NCBI GenBank assembly: GCA_036172265.1 | Contig: JASFBA010000073.1 | Coordinates: 1-61,654, forward strand | From: JASFBA01 sp036172265 | GTDB lineage: Bacteria > Chloroflexota > Chloroflexia > DTKN01 | Length of the DNA: 61,654 bases | Reading direction: 5' to 3' | Shown here: piece after piece, positions 8,511 through 17,341 of the stretch | Position numbering within the stretch: position 1 is the stretch's first letter | How the letters are laid out: every line of letters starts with the position of its first letter | Made by a program: the position numbers and the translations under genes | The notes under the pieces: generated by a model | The model's input: only the letters and a program-made list of their open reading frames with translations | The model's database searches: none | Told to the model about the DNA's origin: nothing

Positions 8511-9574
8511 TGATCCCCATTTACCTCCTTGACCTCAACCGACACCGCTTGGCGAAGTGGCTGGAAGGCCTGGGTGAGCCGCGTTTCCGGGCCCGGCAGT
8601 TATGGCGGTGGCTCTACGTCCATCTGGCCGACGACTTTGCCGTTATGACCGACCTGCCGGCCGAATTGCGCCGGCGCCTGGCCCAGGAGGCCACCTGTCG
8701 CGCCCTTACCCTGCGCGAAGAGAAGGTGTCCCCCGATGGGCTGACGCGCAAGGGGCTTTTCGAACTTGCCGACGGCGAACGCATCGAGGCCGTACTCATG
8801 CTCTACCACGAGCGGGCCTCGGTCTGCGTCTCCACCCAGGTCGGCTGTGCCATCGGCTGCCCTTTCTGCGCCACCGGGCAAGGGGGTTTTCGCCGCAACC
8901 TTTCCAGTGGGGAGATCGTGGAGCAGGTGCTGCACTTTGCCCGACGGCTGCGCACTTCCGGCCGGGATTGGACGGGGTTGACGCGGGTCACCCATGTGGT
9001 CTTTATGGGCATGGGGGAACCACTGGCCAACTACGATGCCACCTGGACCGCCGTGGAGCGATTACACGATCCGGAAGGCTTCAACCTGGGGGCGCGTCAT
9101 ATGACGCTCTCCACGGCCGGCCTGGTCCCCGGCATCCTCCGTCTGGCCGAGGAACGCCTTCCGGTCAACCTAGCCGTCTCCCTCCACGCTGCCGACGATG
9201 AACTGCGCGACCGGCTGGTGCCGCTGAACCGGCGCTATCCGCTGGACGAGGTTTTCCGGGCCCTTCAGGTCTATGTGGAGAAAACGCACCGCCGCGTCTC
9301 CTTCGAGTATGTCCTCATCGCCGGGGTGAACGATACGCCCGAACAGGCCCGTCGGCTGGCCGGCCGGCTGCGGGGCTTTCTGGGCCATGTCAACCTGATT
9401 CCGCTCAATCCTATCCCCGATAGCGATTGGCGGGCGCCGGAGCGGCCGGCGGTGGAGGCTTTTCGGGAAGTGCTGGAGCGGGCCCATATTCCGGTGACGG
9501 TACGGCTGGAACGGGGGACGGAGATCTCCGCCGCCTGCGGCCAGTTACGGGCCCATGTCGAGGGGCATCGCTAG
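8510..9574 (+). CDS. rlmN: 23S rRNA A2503 / tRNA methyltransferase RlmN
   Basis: This radical SAM enzyme methylates C2 of A2503 in 23S rRNA (and A37 of some tRNAs in other species). The 354-residue protein has an N-terminal helical RNA-binding part, the iron-sulfur cluster motif CAIGCPFCATGQ (about residues 118-129), the GMGEPLANYD SAM motif and the C-terminal ISAACGQL with the covalent-catalysis Cys. Length is normal for the family. The ATG overlaps the speD stop (TGATG), so it is the last gene of the bpsA-speD-rlmN run. Confidence 0.95.
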   Translation: MIPIYLLDLNRHRLAKWLEGLGEPRFRARQLWRWLYVHLADDFAVMTDLPAELRRRLAQEATCRALTLREEKVSPDGLTRKGLFELADGERIEAVLMLYHERASVCVSTQVGCAIGCPFCATGQGGFRRNLSSGEIVEQVLHFARRLRTSGRDWTGLTRVTHVVFMGMGEPLANYDATWTAVERLHDPEGFNLGARHMTLSTAGLVPGILRLAEERLPVNLAVSLHAADDELRDRLVPLNRRYPLDEVFRALQVYVEKTHRRVSFEYVLIAGVNDTPEQARRLAGRLRGFLGHVNLIPLNPIPDSDWRAPERPAVEAFREVLERAHIPVTVRLERGTEISAACGQLRAHVEGHR

Positions 9575-9638
9575 AGAGACCGTTGCCCCTGGGGAGGCCG
9601 GCCGGTTATTGACCGGAGCGAGTTATCGTCCGTGCTAC

Positions 9639-9693
9639 ACTTGTGCTATATAGCCGGTTGGCAAGCGCTGCGATCTCCGAATATAGCACAAGT
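9639..9693. repeat. 13-bp perfect inverted repeat in an AT-richer gap
   Basis: ACTTGTGCTATAT (9639-9651) and its exact reverse complement (9681-9693) flank a 29-nt centre. It lies between the convergent ends of rlmN and the LysR gene. Neither arm is followed by a T-run, so it is not a classical terminator. The surrounding ~180 bp (9605-9786) is visibly less GC-rich than the neighbouring genes and holds no convincing ORF. Confidence 0.6.
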
Positions 9694-9786
9694 CGTTCTA
9701 TCTTTTCCGACCCCGCGAACGTCTTGCTATCCTCTTGCGCGATAGTTTTTGCGTTTCTGAGGTTGATCGTGGTCGTTATAGGGGTA

Positions 9787-10683
9787 TTACCGCAGGAGTA
9801 TCCGGCTCTTTTCCAGAGCAAAGGTGCAGAAGAGTTCTTCCAGCTGGCCGGCCGCATTGGCCCGTCGCACCAGATAAAGCGGCCAAGGGAAACTCGGCCA
9901 GAGGGTGATGAGGTGGATCGTGGGGGAAGATTGTTCCACCAGAGGCCGTGGGAGGATTGCCACCCCCATGCCGCCGGCCACTAGGGGCAACGCTGCTCCT
10001 GGTTCCGGGACCTCCAGGCTTTGAAGGGTCGAGGTTAGGCGGATGTCCTTTTCCTCGAGGTATTTTTCCAGAAAACTGCGTGCCGGTGTTCCGGCAGCCG
10101 GAAGGATCAGGGGGAGGGTTGTCACTTTTCGCAGGGGCAAGCGTTTCCTTTGGCTCCACTGTTCGTCGGCCGGGGCTACCACTACCGTCTCCATTCCTAA
10201 GAGCAAATCACAGGCCAGGCGGCGTTCCCGCACTTCCTCTTCGCCAAGACCCAGGTCCAGGTGCCCCTCGCGCAGAGCCGGGCCGATTCCCTCGGCCGGC
10301 CAGGGTTCCAGGCGAAACCCCACTCCGGGATGTTCGGCCCGGAAGGCCGGGAGCAACCGTCCCAGGACGTGCCAGGCCGGCGCGCCGCTTCCCCCCACCC
10401 GGAGTACCCCGCTGGCCTCACCTCGCAAGAGGGCGATCTCCTGCTCCAGTTGTCGGGAAAGCCCCAACACCTGGCGGGCCACCTCTGCCAGGCGCTCGCC
10501 GGCATGGGTGGGGAGCATCCGCCGGCCGGAGCGGCGCAATAGCCGTACCCCCAGGCGCTCCTGAAGGAGACGCACCTGTCGGCTCACGGCCGGCTGGGTC
10601 AGGTGCAGCCGTTGCGCCGCCAGGCTGTAACTGGCGGTCTCTACCACGGCCAGGAAGACCTGTAACTGATAGGTGTCCAGCAC
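9787..10683 (-). CDS. LysR family transcriptional regulator
   Basis: The 298-residue protein has an N-terminal winged helix-turn-helix (LDTYQLQVFLAVVETASYSL then QRLHLTQPAVSRQVRLLQ, about residues 2-43) and a C-terminal periplasmic-binding-like effector domain (about 90-295). GTG 10683 gives the standard LysR start; a longer frame reaches upstream into the M6 gene and is rejected. The effector and targets are unknown. The usual divergent target gene is missing: upstream lies the M6 protease gene in the same orientation. Confidence 0.88.
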   Translation of the reverse strand: MLDTYQLQVFLAVVETASYSLAAQRLHLTQPAVSRQVRLLQERLGVRLLRRSGRRMLPTHAGERLAEVARQVLGLSRQLEQEIALLRGEASGVLRVGGSGAPAWHVLGRLLPAFRAEHPGVGFRLEPWPAEGIGPALREGHLDLGLGEEEVRERRLACDLLLGMETVVVAPADEQWSQRKRLPLRKVTTLPLILPAAGTPARSFLEKYLEEKDIRLTSTLQSLEVPEPGAALPLVAGGMGVAILPRPLVEQSSPTIHLITLWPSFPWPLYLVRRANAAGQLEELFCTFALEKSRILLR

Positions 10684-10704
10684 CGTGTCGTACCTTTTGC
10701 CCGA

Positions 10705-10740
10705 CCGGGCGAGGTCGGGTCGGCTCCCGGCCTCGCCCGG
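10705..10740 (-). terminator. GC-rich hairpin between M6 protease and LysR genes
   Basis: CCGGGCGAGG (10705-10714) and CCTCGCCCGG (10731-10740) form a perfect 10-bp stem with a 16-nt loop. No T-run follows, so it may be a factor-dependent terminator or a transcript stabiliser at the 3' end of the protease gene. Confidence 0.4.
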
Positions 10741-10763
10741 CCTCGTTGTCTCGCCCGGCCGGC

Positions 10764-12989
10764 CTACTGCCCGGTCGTGGGAAGATGGAAGGTGGCCGGC
10801 CGCTCCTGCACCTTTTCCGACCCTGGGGTCGGGACAGGGCCACCCCCGGTGCAGGTGCCGATGCACTTGCGCAACAGGATATTGTCCACGTAGCCGCCCT
10901 CGGGGTAGGTGGTTGAAAAGTCAGAGGAAAAGATCAGGGCGATCCAGACCTGCGGCTGGCCGAGGAGGTTGCCCAAGGTGGGGACGTTCGTCAGGTCCAG
11001 TTCGCGGTCGATCCAGTTGGCGCTGCCGCTGGTGCACCAGCCGTAGAAGTTTATCCCATTAATCGAGGCCACCCGGCAGACGCCGTCATAGCCTAACTCG
11101 CTGTTCAGCCAGAGTTTGAAAGTGAGGTCGGCATCGCTTGCCCCGACCAAATCGAAGGGGCCGTAGACCATCCAGCCTTCGGCGTAGTTGGGGTAGTTGC
11201 TCCCGCAGGAGAGGGCGGAGCCGTTGGCGCCTCCGCCCACTCCCCAGCCGCTGTAGCCTCCCTGGTAGGGCCGGCAGTTTCTCTTGCCCCAGTAGTACTC
11301 GCCGTAGCCCGGATAGTTGTCAAAGACAGTCCATGGTCCGGGGAAGGAACCTTCGAAATCCTCGTAGAGGATTGTCTGCCAGCCAGGGAGAGGTGTGGGC
11401 GTCAGTGTGGGGGATGGGGTAGGCGTCGGTGTTGGGCCGCCGGACCAGAAGCGTCTGAGGACCAGCGGCAGGTAGATCCAATGGCTCGGTGGCGGTCCGC
11501 AACTTACCTGGAGGTCGGCGGTTATCGTGGGTCCGGAGTCGCTGATGTTCGTCACCCCGATGCAGGTATCGTTGCAGGCATACCAGGAACTGCTCTCCGG
11601 GTGGGTGGCCATGGTCCAGTTGCGGTTGTTCGCGGTGCCGGGGAAGGGGTCGCCGGCGTCGCCCGAGTTGTTCTTGAACTCCAGGTCGCGGTTGCCGTCG
11701 GCCTGCTCCAGAGCGACCAGGTAGTGCCGGGCATCGTTGCAGTTGCAGTGGGGGTCCGAGGTGCATTCATAGTCGTTCTGGAGGGAATAGTTCCACATGG
11801 CCTCGTCCACATGCCAGATAAAGAGGCCGCCTCCGGGCAGGTACTCGTCGTAGGTGTCGGCGGTCTGCTGGCGGTTTTCCAGGAGAAAGTACTCCTGGCC
11901 GGCCAGGGCAGAGGAGCGCAGTTTGAGCACGGTCTCGGCCGGCGGCGGGTTGTTGTAGGCCTGGGGAATCGGCTTGCCGGAGACGTTGCTGGGAATGTTC
12001 GTGGCCGTGGCAAAGCCCATCTGGACCCGGCACCAGGCATCGGGCCAGGCCGGGGAACTGCCGTCGGTGCCCCAACCGCCGCTGTTGGGGCCGTTCCAGG
12101 AGCCCCCGGCCATCAAACTCCACCAGCCGATGCCCCGGGAGGAGTAGTCGCGGTCGTAGAGGTCGGGCAGGTTCCAGAAGCCGTGGCCCATTTCGTGGAC
12201 AAAGACGCCGATGGTCATGTCGCTTGTGCTCGGGGAGACGGTCGTCCAGTATTCCGGCATAATCACATAGTCGGCAATGGTCACGCCGTCATAGTTGCGA
12301 GGGTAGCGCAGACTCCAGGAGTGCGACCAGATGTCATGGGGATCGCCGGTGAACTCGGCTCCCGGGCCGGCGTGGATGAGCATAATCGGCTCTATGTTGC
12401 CGTCGCCGTCGTTATCGTAGTTGGAGAAATCCACCACACCGTTCACGGCGTCCACGATATCCTCGGCCAGTTTTTGGCAGTTGTTCGGATAGGGGGAGTC
12501 TCCACAATAGCCGCAGTTGACCCCACAATAGCCAACGTAGTAGGCATAGGTCTGAGGGGCCCTTTGCCAACCCAGGCTGCTGGGCAGGTTGACGGTTACG
12601 ATGTCCACCTGGGCGTAGGAGACCTCGCTATAGTAGTCGCGGACGGAGCCGCGGCCGGCAACGGGGGCGGCGAAGATGAGGGTGTCGAAGAAGGAGGCGG
12701 TGACGGTGTGGACTTTATCGTTGAAATCCACCACCACGGCCAGGGCGTTGATGGAGCCGGTCAGGGAGCGCGGCCGGCCGCGGGGCTGGTTGATGCCGAG
12801 GCTGCGGGCGTAGGCCGGGTCGGTGATGAAGCGGGGGAGGGAAATTTCGCCCCGGTCGAACTTCTCCCACAGGCGCGGATGGGGCGGCATGGCTTGCAAT
12901 CCCGGAGATGCGGCTGCTTCCGGGAGCGGCGCGGGCAGAAGGAGAAAAAGCAGCCAGAAGGAAAGGAAGAAAGAAATTGAGCGGCGCAT
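10764..12989 (-). CDS. Secreted M6 family (immune inhibitor A-like) metalloprotease
   Basis: The 741-residue exported zinc protease has a signal peptide (residues 1-27), then the M6 catalytic domain with HEMGHGFWNLPDLYD (HExxH plus downstream zinc ligand) and the SLMAGG Met-turn. Asp-rich DNDGDGN around 210 suggests calcium binding. The segment WIYLPLVLRRFW near residue 503 precedes a Thr/Pro linker, followed by a C-terminal MAM/jelly-roll-like domain (about 535-700). It probably degrades external protein. AGGTTTCC-type spacing upstream is weak, but the signal peptide supports ATG 12989. The protein ends HLPTTGQ without a membrane anchor. Confidence 0.88.
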   Translation of the reverse strand: MRRSISFFLSFWLLFLLLPAPLPEAAASPGLQAMPPHPRLWEKFDRGEISLPRFITDPAYARSLGINQPRGRPRSLTGSINALAVVVDFNDKVHTVTASFFDTLIFAAPVAGRGSVRDYYSEVSYAQVDIVTVNLPSSLGWQRAPQTYAYYVGYCGVNCGYCGDSPYPNNCQKLAEDIVDAVNGVVDFSNYDNDGDGNIEPIMLIHAGPGAEFTGDPHDIWSHSWSLRYPRNYDGVTIADYVIMPEYWTTVSPSTSDMTIGVFVHEMGHGFWNLPDLYDRDYSSRGIGWWSLMAGGSWNGPNSGGWGTDGSSPAWPDAWCRVQMGFATATNIPSNVSGKPIPQAYNNPPPAETVLKLRSSALAGQEYFLLENRQQTADTYDEYLPGGGLFIWHVDEAMWNYSLQNDYECTSDPHCNCNDARHYLVALEQADGNRDLEFKNNSGDAGDPFPGTANNRNWTMATHPESSSWYACNDTCIGVTNISDSGPTITADLQVSCGPPPSHWIYLPLVLRRFWSGGPTPTPTPSPTLTPTPLPGWQTILYEDFEGSFPGPWTVFDNYPGYGEYYWGKRNCRPYQGGYSGWGVGGGANGSALSCGSNYPNYAEGWMVYGPFDLVGASDADLTFKLWLNSELGYDGVCRVASINGINFYGWCTSGSANWIDRELDLTNVPTLGNLLGQPQVWIALIFSSDFSTTYPEGGYVDNILLRKCIGTCTGGGPVPTPGSEKVQERPATFHLPTTGQ

Positions 12990-13038
12990 GGGAAACCTCC
13001 GTTTGGGAATTGACCGGCCGTTTTCCGGGCGGCCGGTC

Positions 13039-13449
13039 CTACTTTTCTTCGACTGAAGTGACTTTCAGGATGTAGTTTTCACCTCCTCTCTCCAGAACGC
13101 CGCTCAGAAGGAGCCGTCGGCCGACGAAATAGGCCATGGTCTTGGGTGCAGCGCCGCCCTCCGGGGGTTGTACCACCTCCAGCGGGGCCCATGGGCTGAC
13201 CTCCAGCCTGCGGCCGGCGTTATCGCGCAGGAAGAAACGCACTTGGATGCCCTTTCCTTCCGCCTCCAGCACCCCTTCTACGGCAATTGTCTGACGCAAG
13301 AACTTTTCCGGCTCATCGAGAACCTGGCCGGGGATGAGGGTGGGGGCTGTCTCGGGCTTGGGCGTGTTTCCTCCGGGAGCCACCGCTCCTGCACACCCCA
13401 ACAGGGGCAGAAGAATCGCCAGCAGAAAAAGGACCTCCATCCGCCGCAT
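13039..13449 (-). CDS. Small predicted lipoprotein
   Basis: The 136-residue protein begins MRRMEVLFLLAILLPLLGC, a lipoprotein signal with lipobox LLGC, so it should be anchored outside the cytoplasmic membrane. After a Pro/Thr linker, the rest (VLDEPEKFLRQTIAVEGVLE through LLSGVLERGGENYILKV) resembles an OB-fold-like beta barrel such as is seen in small bacterial lipoproteins that modulate binding. ATG 13449, six bases after AAGGAGGT, is clearly the start; the open frame upstream of it is not used. Function is unknown. Confidence 0.75.
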   Translation of the reverse strand: MRRMEVLFLLAILLPLLGCAGAVAPGGNTPKPETAPTLIPGQVLDEPEKFLRQTIAVEGVLEAEGKGIQVRFFLRDNAGRRLEVSPWAPLEVVQPPEGGAAPKTMAYFVGRRLLLSGVLERGGENYILKVTSVEEK

Positions 13450-13565
13450 CACACACCTCCTTGGTTCAGTGGAAAACCGTCGGTTTCGGGAAAACTTTCC
13501 CCACGCGCCGCTCCTCGTAGGGACGGCCGGGGGGAGCAATCTATTGCAAGGGGCTGACCCCTGGC

Positions 13566-14618
13566 TTACGGCACGATCTCGACCCTCTGCCCTGGGGATA
13601 ACACCTCGATCCAGATGTTGCCCCGGTTGAAGGCGATTTCCCGGCCTTCCGGGCCGTAGAAGCGCGTTTCGGCCTGGAGTCTCTCCCTGCTCCAGCGTCC
13701 CTGGATAACACGGCCATCTTGGAAAATGAGCGCTTCCCCTTCGCCCACCGTCTCCACGCGAATCCGGCCGGCCTCGTCTCCGGGGATAGGTTCCTGAGGA
13801 ATGAAGATAACCACCACATTTTTTACCCGGTGCTGCTTTCCGGTGAGAAGGTCCAGATGCGGCTGGCCCTGAACTTTGCGCAGGTAAACGTTTTCCTGAG
13901 CCATATAGACATAACGTACAGGGTAACTGAAGGCATTGGCTATCGAGATGGTCTGAGTGGGAGGACGGTTCTCCAGGGGAATATCGTCCTTATGCAGGTA
14001 GCCCTGGTAGTTGACGAAACGGTACAATCCCCAGGCATCCAGATAGCCGTAGAGGTGGTCGCTCCGGGTAAAGAGGCTGTTCCAGGGGACCTGCGGGTCT
14101 GGCTCGCGCCAGAAGTAGGCCCCCTCATAGACCATCCCTTCCAGGTTGTAGAGGCAATCGCTTTCGGCCAGCATCTTCAGGGTCTCCGGACTGCCTCCCC
14201 AGTGGACGAAGAGCGCCCCGTAGGGACAGGCCCATTCCACGAGGTAGGGCCGGGCGCTGCGCACCGGGCCGATCTTGGATGCCTGTACCTGCTCGAAGAT
14301 GGCCAGGAAACGCGGTACGGCGCCCTCGGTCGCAACCTCATAAACCACGCTGGCCTGGGACATCCCGTACTGCCCGGAGTCGGAAGGGATGACCACGGCC
14401 AGCGGTGGCCATAGGGAGATCGGTGGGTTGGCCGGCAGGCCGCTGAGCGGTGCCTCATGGAGCACAGGACGTTCGGTCGGTATCGGTGTGGGGATGGCTG
14501 TGCGGGGTCGGGGAGTGGGTGGAGAAGGCTGGGTAGGAGATAAGGTTGGCCCGGCCGATTCGCAGCCGGAAAGGAAAAGGAGCAACAATCCCAGGAGGAG
14601 CATACCTCGTCTTATCAT
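13566..14618 (-). CDS. DUF3048 (YerB-like) lipoprotein
   Basis: The protein starts MIRRGMLLLGLLLLFLSGC, a lipoprotein signal, followed by a Pro/Thr-rich spacer and two DUF3048 parts. Hallmarks include QASVVYEVATEG, FLAIFE, GPVRSARPY and the C-terminal AFNRGNIWIEVL. Family members are exported proteins of unknown biochemical role. It is 350 residues from ATG 14618; Met at 14603 is an alternative start. It is a clear paralogue of the gene 28 bp upstream, with the same motif order, so the pair arose by tandem duplication. Confidence 0.85.
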   Translation of the reverse strand: MIRRGMLLLGLLLLFLSGCESAGPTLSPTQPSPPTPRPRTAIPTPIPTERPVLHEAPLSGLPANPPISLWPPLAVVIPSDSGQYGMSQASVVYEVATEGAVPRFLAIFEQVQASKIGPVRSARPYLVEWACPYGALFVHWGGSPETLKMLAESDCLYNLEGMVYEGAYFWREPDPQVPWNSLFTRSDHLYGYLDAWGLYRFVNYQGYLHKDDIPLENRPPTQTISIANAFSYPVRYVYMAQENVYLRKVQGQPHLDLLTGKQHRVKNVVVIFIPQEPIPGDEAGRIRVETVGEGEALIFQDGRVIQGRWSRERLQAETRFYGPEGREIAFNRGNIWIEVLSPGQRVEIVP

Positions 14619-14646
14619 AGTATCCCTACCAGACGTGCGAACGTAC

Positions 14647-15831
14647 TCAAGGCCTCGGGCCGAGTTCGATCCCAACCTCCTGCCCTGGTGCCAGCACTTC
14701 GATCCAAATGTTGCCGCGATTGAAGGCGATTTCCTGACCGTTTTCATCGAAGAAGAGCAGTTCGGAGTCGACGCTTTCTTTCACCCAGCGACCCTGAAGC
14801 ATGATGCCGTCGAAGAAGAACCAGGCTTCTCCCTCGCCGACCGTTTGAAAGTCCAGCCGGCCTTTGGGGTCGTCGGGGATAGGAGCCTGGGGGACGAAGA
14901 TAAGAACGATGTTGCGGACGCGAATCTGTTCCCCGGTAAGGAGGTCCAGGTGCGGCCGGCCCTTGAAGTCGCGCAGGTAAGCGTTGCTCTCCGGGTCGTA
15001 AGTATAGTGGACGGAGTACTTGAAGCCGGAGATCGAGAGCGTTCCGGTGAGCGACCGGCTCTCCAGGGGGGCATCGTCCTTATGGGCATAGCCCAGGTAG
15101 TCCACCGAGCGAGAGATGCCCTTCTCCTGGAGGTAATCGTAGAGGAGGTTGCTACTGGTGAAGCCGTTGTTCCAGGGAATATCCACGACTTCGGCTCGCC
15201 AGAACATCTTGCCTCCGTCCTGGCCGTCCAGGACGTGCAGGCAAGGGTAGGGCGAGGGCCGGCCGTCGTAGCGGCAACGAACCTGGGCTAGCCGTTCGTA
15301 GGCCTGAGGGCTGCCTCCCCAATGGACGAAGAGGAGGCCGTAGGGCTGGGCCCACTCCACGTAGTAGAGGCGAGCGCTGCGGACGGGGCCGAGTTTGGGG
15401 GCCTCCACCTGTTCAAAGATGGCCAGGAAGCGCTGGATGCGGTACTCGGCCGAAGCCTCGTAGACCACGGCTGCTTGGGAGAGGCCGTACTGGTCTGAAT
15501 CAGAGGGAATCATGACGGCGATGAGCGGGTAGTGCAGTTGCTCGATGCTCAAGGGCAGGCCGCTCAGGGGCGCCTCGCGAACAGAAGGCGTTGGGGTAGG
15601 CGAGGGAAGGGGAGTGGGTGTGGCCGTTGGGATGGGCGTAGCCGTGGGGAGGGGGGTATGGGTGGGGGTGGCACTGGGCAAGAAAGGGACCACGATGCCC
15701 TGTCCGCCGCCGGGGCTGATGAGGCGATAGGCCAGGAAGGGAATGGGCACCAGGGCCACCAGGATCAGGGCCAGAAGGACGATTACCAGCGGGTCACGAA
15801 GGGGGCTGGGACGGCTTTCGATCCGGGCCAT
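14647..15831 (-). CDS. DUF3048 (YerB-like) membrane-anchored protein
   Basis: The 394-residue protein has an N-terminal membrane segment (LVIVLLALILVALVPIPFLA, residues 14-33) instead of a lipobox, then a Thr/Pro linker (about 50-85) and the DUF3048 domains with QAAVVYEASAEYRIQRFLA, GPVRSARLYYVEW and AFNRGNIWIEVLAPGQ. It differs from its downstream paralogue mainly in the mode of anchoring. It starts 47 bp after the end of dnaN in the same orientation and is probably transcribed with it. Function is unknown. Confidence 0.85.
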   Translation of the reverse strand: MARIESRPSPLRDPLVIVLLALILVALVPIPFLAYRLISPGGGQGIVVPFLPSATPTHTPLPTATPIPTATPTPLPSPTPTPSVREAPLSGLPLSIEQLHYPLIAVMIPSDSDQYGLSQAAVVYEASAEYRIQRFLAIFEQVEAPKLGPVRSARLYYVEWAQPYGLLFVHWGGSPQAYERLAQVRCRYDGRPSPYPCLHVLDGQDGGKMFWRAEVVDIPWNNGFTSSNLLYDYLQEKGISRSVDYLGYAHKDDAPLESRSLTGTLSISGFKYSVHYTYDPESNAYLRDFKGRPHLDLLTGEQIRVRNIVLIFVPQAPIPDDPKGRLDFQTVGEGEAWFFFDGIMLQGRWVKESVDSELLFFDENGQEIAFNRGNIWIEVLAPGQEVGIELGPRP

Positions 15832-15878
15832 CGCTCTTCTCCTTCACGAGAGATCTGGAGGTCTCGGACCTTCCAGGT

Positions 15879-16988
15879 CTACCATTGAATTGGCATGATC
15901 ACGTGCAACTGGTCGGTGCGGCTGGCCGGACGGAGGACGCCGGGGCGGTCGGATTCCTGCATCTCCAGGGCGACCTCCGGCGTGCCAAGGATGGAGAGGG
16001 CTTCGGCCAGGTATCGGGCGTTGAAGGCGATCTGGCCGGCCGGCCCTTCGATTCGGGCATCCACCTCCCCAACGTTGCTTCCGACTTCGGCCGCGCTGGC
16101 CGAGACACGGACGCGGCCGGCCTCCAATTCCAGCCGGATGATGTTGGCTCCATCGCGGGCGAAGAAGGAAGCGATGCGCACCGCCTTGAGGAAATCTCCG
16201 GTGTTCATAACAGCCCGGGTGCGATAGTCCTTGGGAATGATCGCCTCATAGTCGGGGTAGCGGGCGTCCACCAGGTTGGAGACCAGGTCTACCGAATCGG
16301 CATGGAAGAGGATCTGGTTGAGGCCGGTGGTCAGGACAATCTGTACGGGTTCTTTTCCCTCGGCCAGAACACGCCCCAATTCGACCATAGCCCGAGCCGG
16401 GACGATGACGTTGGCCTCGCCGCGGCTTTCGAGGAGTTCGATGGTGCGCAGTGCCAGGCGGAAGCCGTCGGCGGCCACCAGGACCAACTGTCCGCCGCGG
16501 ATGCGGGTGTACACGCCGGTCATGGCCGGCCGGGTATCCTCGGTGGCGGCGGCAAAGGCCACCTGGCCGATGGCCTCGCGCAGGGCCATCGGGTCCACCG
16601 TAGCGATGGCTTCGTTCCCTTCGATCGAGGGGATGATGGGGAATTCCATCGGGTCCAGGCCCTTGATCTCGGCCTCGTATCGTCCGCACTGGATATGGAG
16701 CGTGCGGGTGCGCGGCTCCAGTTCCATGTTTACCGGCTCGTTGGGGAGGCTCCCCACAAAGTCGGAGAGCAGTCGGGCCGGCACGGCTATTCCGCCCTCG
16801 GCCCGAATCTGGCAACCGACCCAGCAGGTGATGCCCAGGGAAAGGTCGGTGGCGGCCAGTTTCAGCCGGCCCTGATCCGTTTCCATGAGCACCGTAGAAA
16901 GGGCGGGAAGGGTGCTGCGCGAGGATACGGCGTGGGAGACCAGGGCCAGTCCCCGGCGGAGGTTCTCTTGAAGGCACACGACGTTCAT
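15879..16988 (-). CDS. dnaN: DNA polymerase III beta sliding clamp
   Basis: The 369-residue protein forms the dimeric ring that tethers DNA polymerase III to DNA. The three repeated clamp domains are recognisable: MNVVCLQENLRRGL at the start, EFPIIPSIEG near residue 125, the central AMVELGRVLAEGKEPVQ, and the third domain ending with the protein-binding groove residues ...LHVIMPIQW (usual end VMPMRL). Length is normal. It has its own strong promoter. dnaA is not beside it and I see no DnaA-box cluster, so this is not obviously the origin. Confidence 0.96.
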   Translation of the reverse strand: MNVVCLQENLRRGLALVSHAVSSRSTLPALSTVLMETDQGRLKLAATDLSLGITCWVGCQIRAEGGIAVPARLLSDFVGSLPNEPVNMELEPRTRTLHIQCGRYEAEIKGLDPMEFPIIPSIEGNEAIATVDPMALREAIGQVAFAAATEDTRPAMTGVYTRIRGGQLVLVAADGFRLALRTIELLESRGEANVIVPARAMVELGRVLAEGKEPVQIVLTTGLNQILFHADSVDLVSNLVDARYPDYEAIIPKDYRTRAVMNTGDFLKAVRIASFFARDGANIIRLELEAGRVRVSASAAEVGSNVGEVDARIEGPAGQIAFNARYLAEALSILGTPEVALEMQESDRPGVLRPASRTDQLHVIMPIQW

Positions 16989-17055
16989 CCTGGAAACCCT
17001 CCAGTATCATACATCCGCGATTCGCCCCTACGTCTGAGCGTTTTCTGCCGGTCTT

Positions 17056-17084
17056 ATTGTACTACACTCTTCGCCGGTGTGCAA
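17056..17084 (-). promoter_or_regulatory. dnaN promoter
   Basis: Minus-strand TTGCAC (17079-17084) and TACAAT (17056-17061) with 17-bp spacing, about 65 bp before the dnaN start. Confidence 0.7.
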
Positions 17085-17341
17085 GAAGAGGAATTCAGAT
17101 TGACAAGGAAGACGCCCTGATCGGGCGAGGATCCGGCCCGGTCAGGGGATAGGCCGGCCTCGTTTCCGGCCGGCGGGTCGGACTTGACAACAAACGTTGT
17201 CCCCAAGTGGGCAAGACCGTCTCCTCCGACCGGGATGGTTCATTCCCTGGCGCAGTTTGGTTTCCACTTTTCCGGCATCTTTTTCTGAAAAGAGAGCCGC
17301 TGTAGCCCCAGAGTGTAAGCCGATTTTGAACCATCTCGAAA
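17085..17341. other. Intergenic region with a short palindrome
   Basis: This gap between the dnaN promoter and the end of the M14-like gene has no plausible gene. The only structure I see is GACAAC-AAAC-GTTGTC (17186-17201), a 6-bp inverted repeat within a weaker longer one (ACTTG...CAAGT), which could be an operator or a 3'-end hairpin for the carboxypeptidase gene. Confidence 0.4.

Noticed and set aside
9606..9857. 83-codon minus-strand ORF after the LysR gene
   Set aside because: It overlaps the end of the LysR gene and the inverted repeat, has no ribosome site and no similarity I recognise.
10764..10800. LPTTG at the extreme C-terminus of the M6 protease, resembling a sortase signal
   Set aside because: A sortase signal needs a hydrophobic stretch and basic tail after the motif. 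The protein ends one residue later and the DNA beyond the stop does not encode one in that frame.
11481..12980. 499-codon plus-strand ORF opposite the M6 protease
   Set aside because: The minus strand encodes HExxH, the Met-turn and a signal peptide. The plus product is a Gly/Val-rich frame typical of antisense reading in GC-rich DNA.
16989..17341. Replication origin next to dnaN
   Set aside because: No dnaA gene, no cluster of TTATCCACA-like boxes and no AT-rich unwinding tract are visible.
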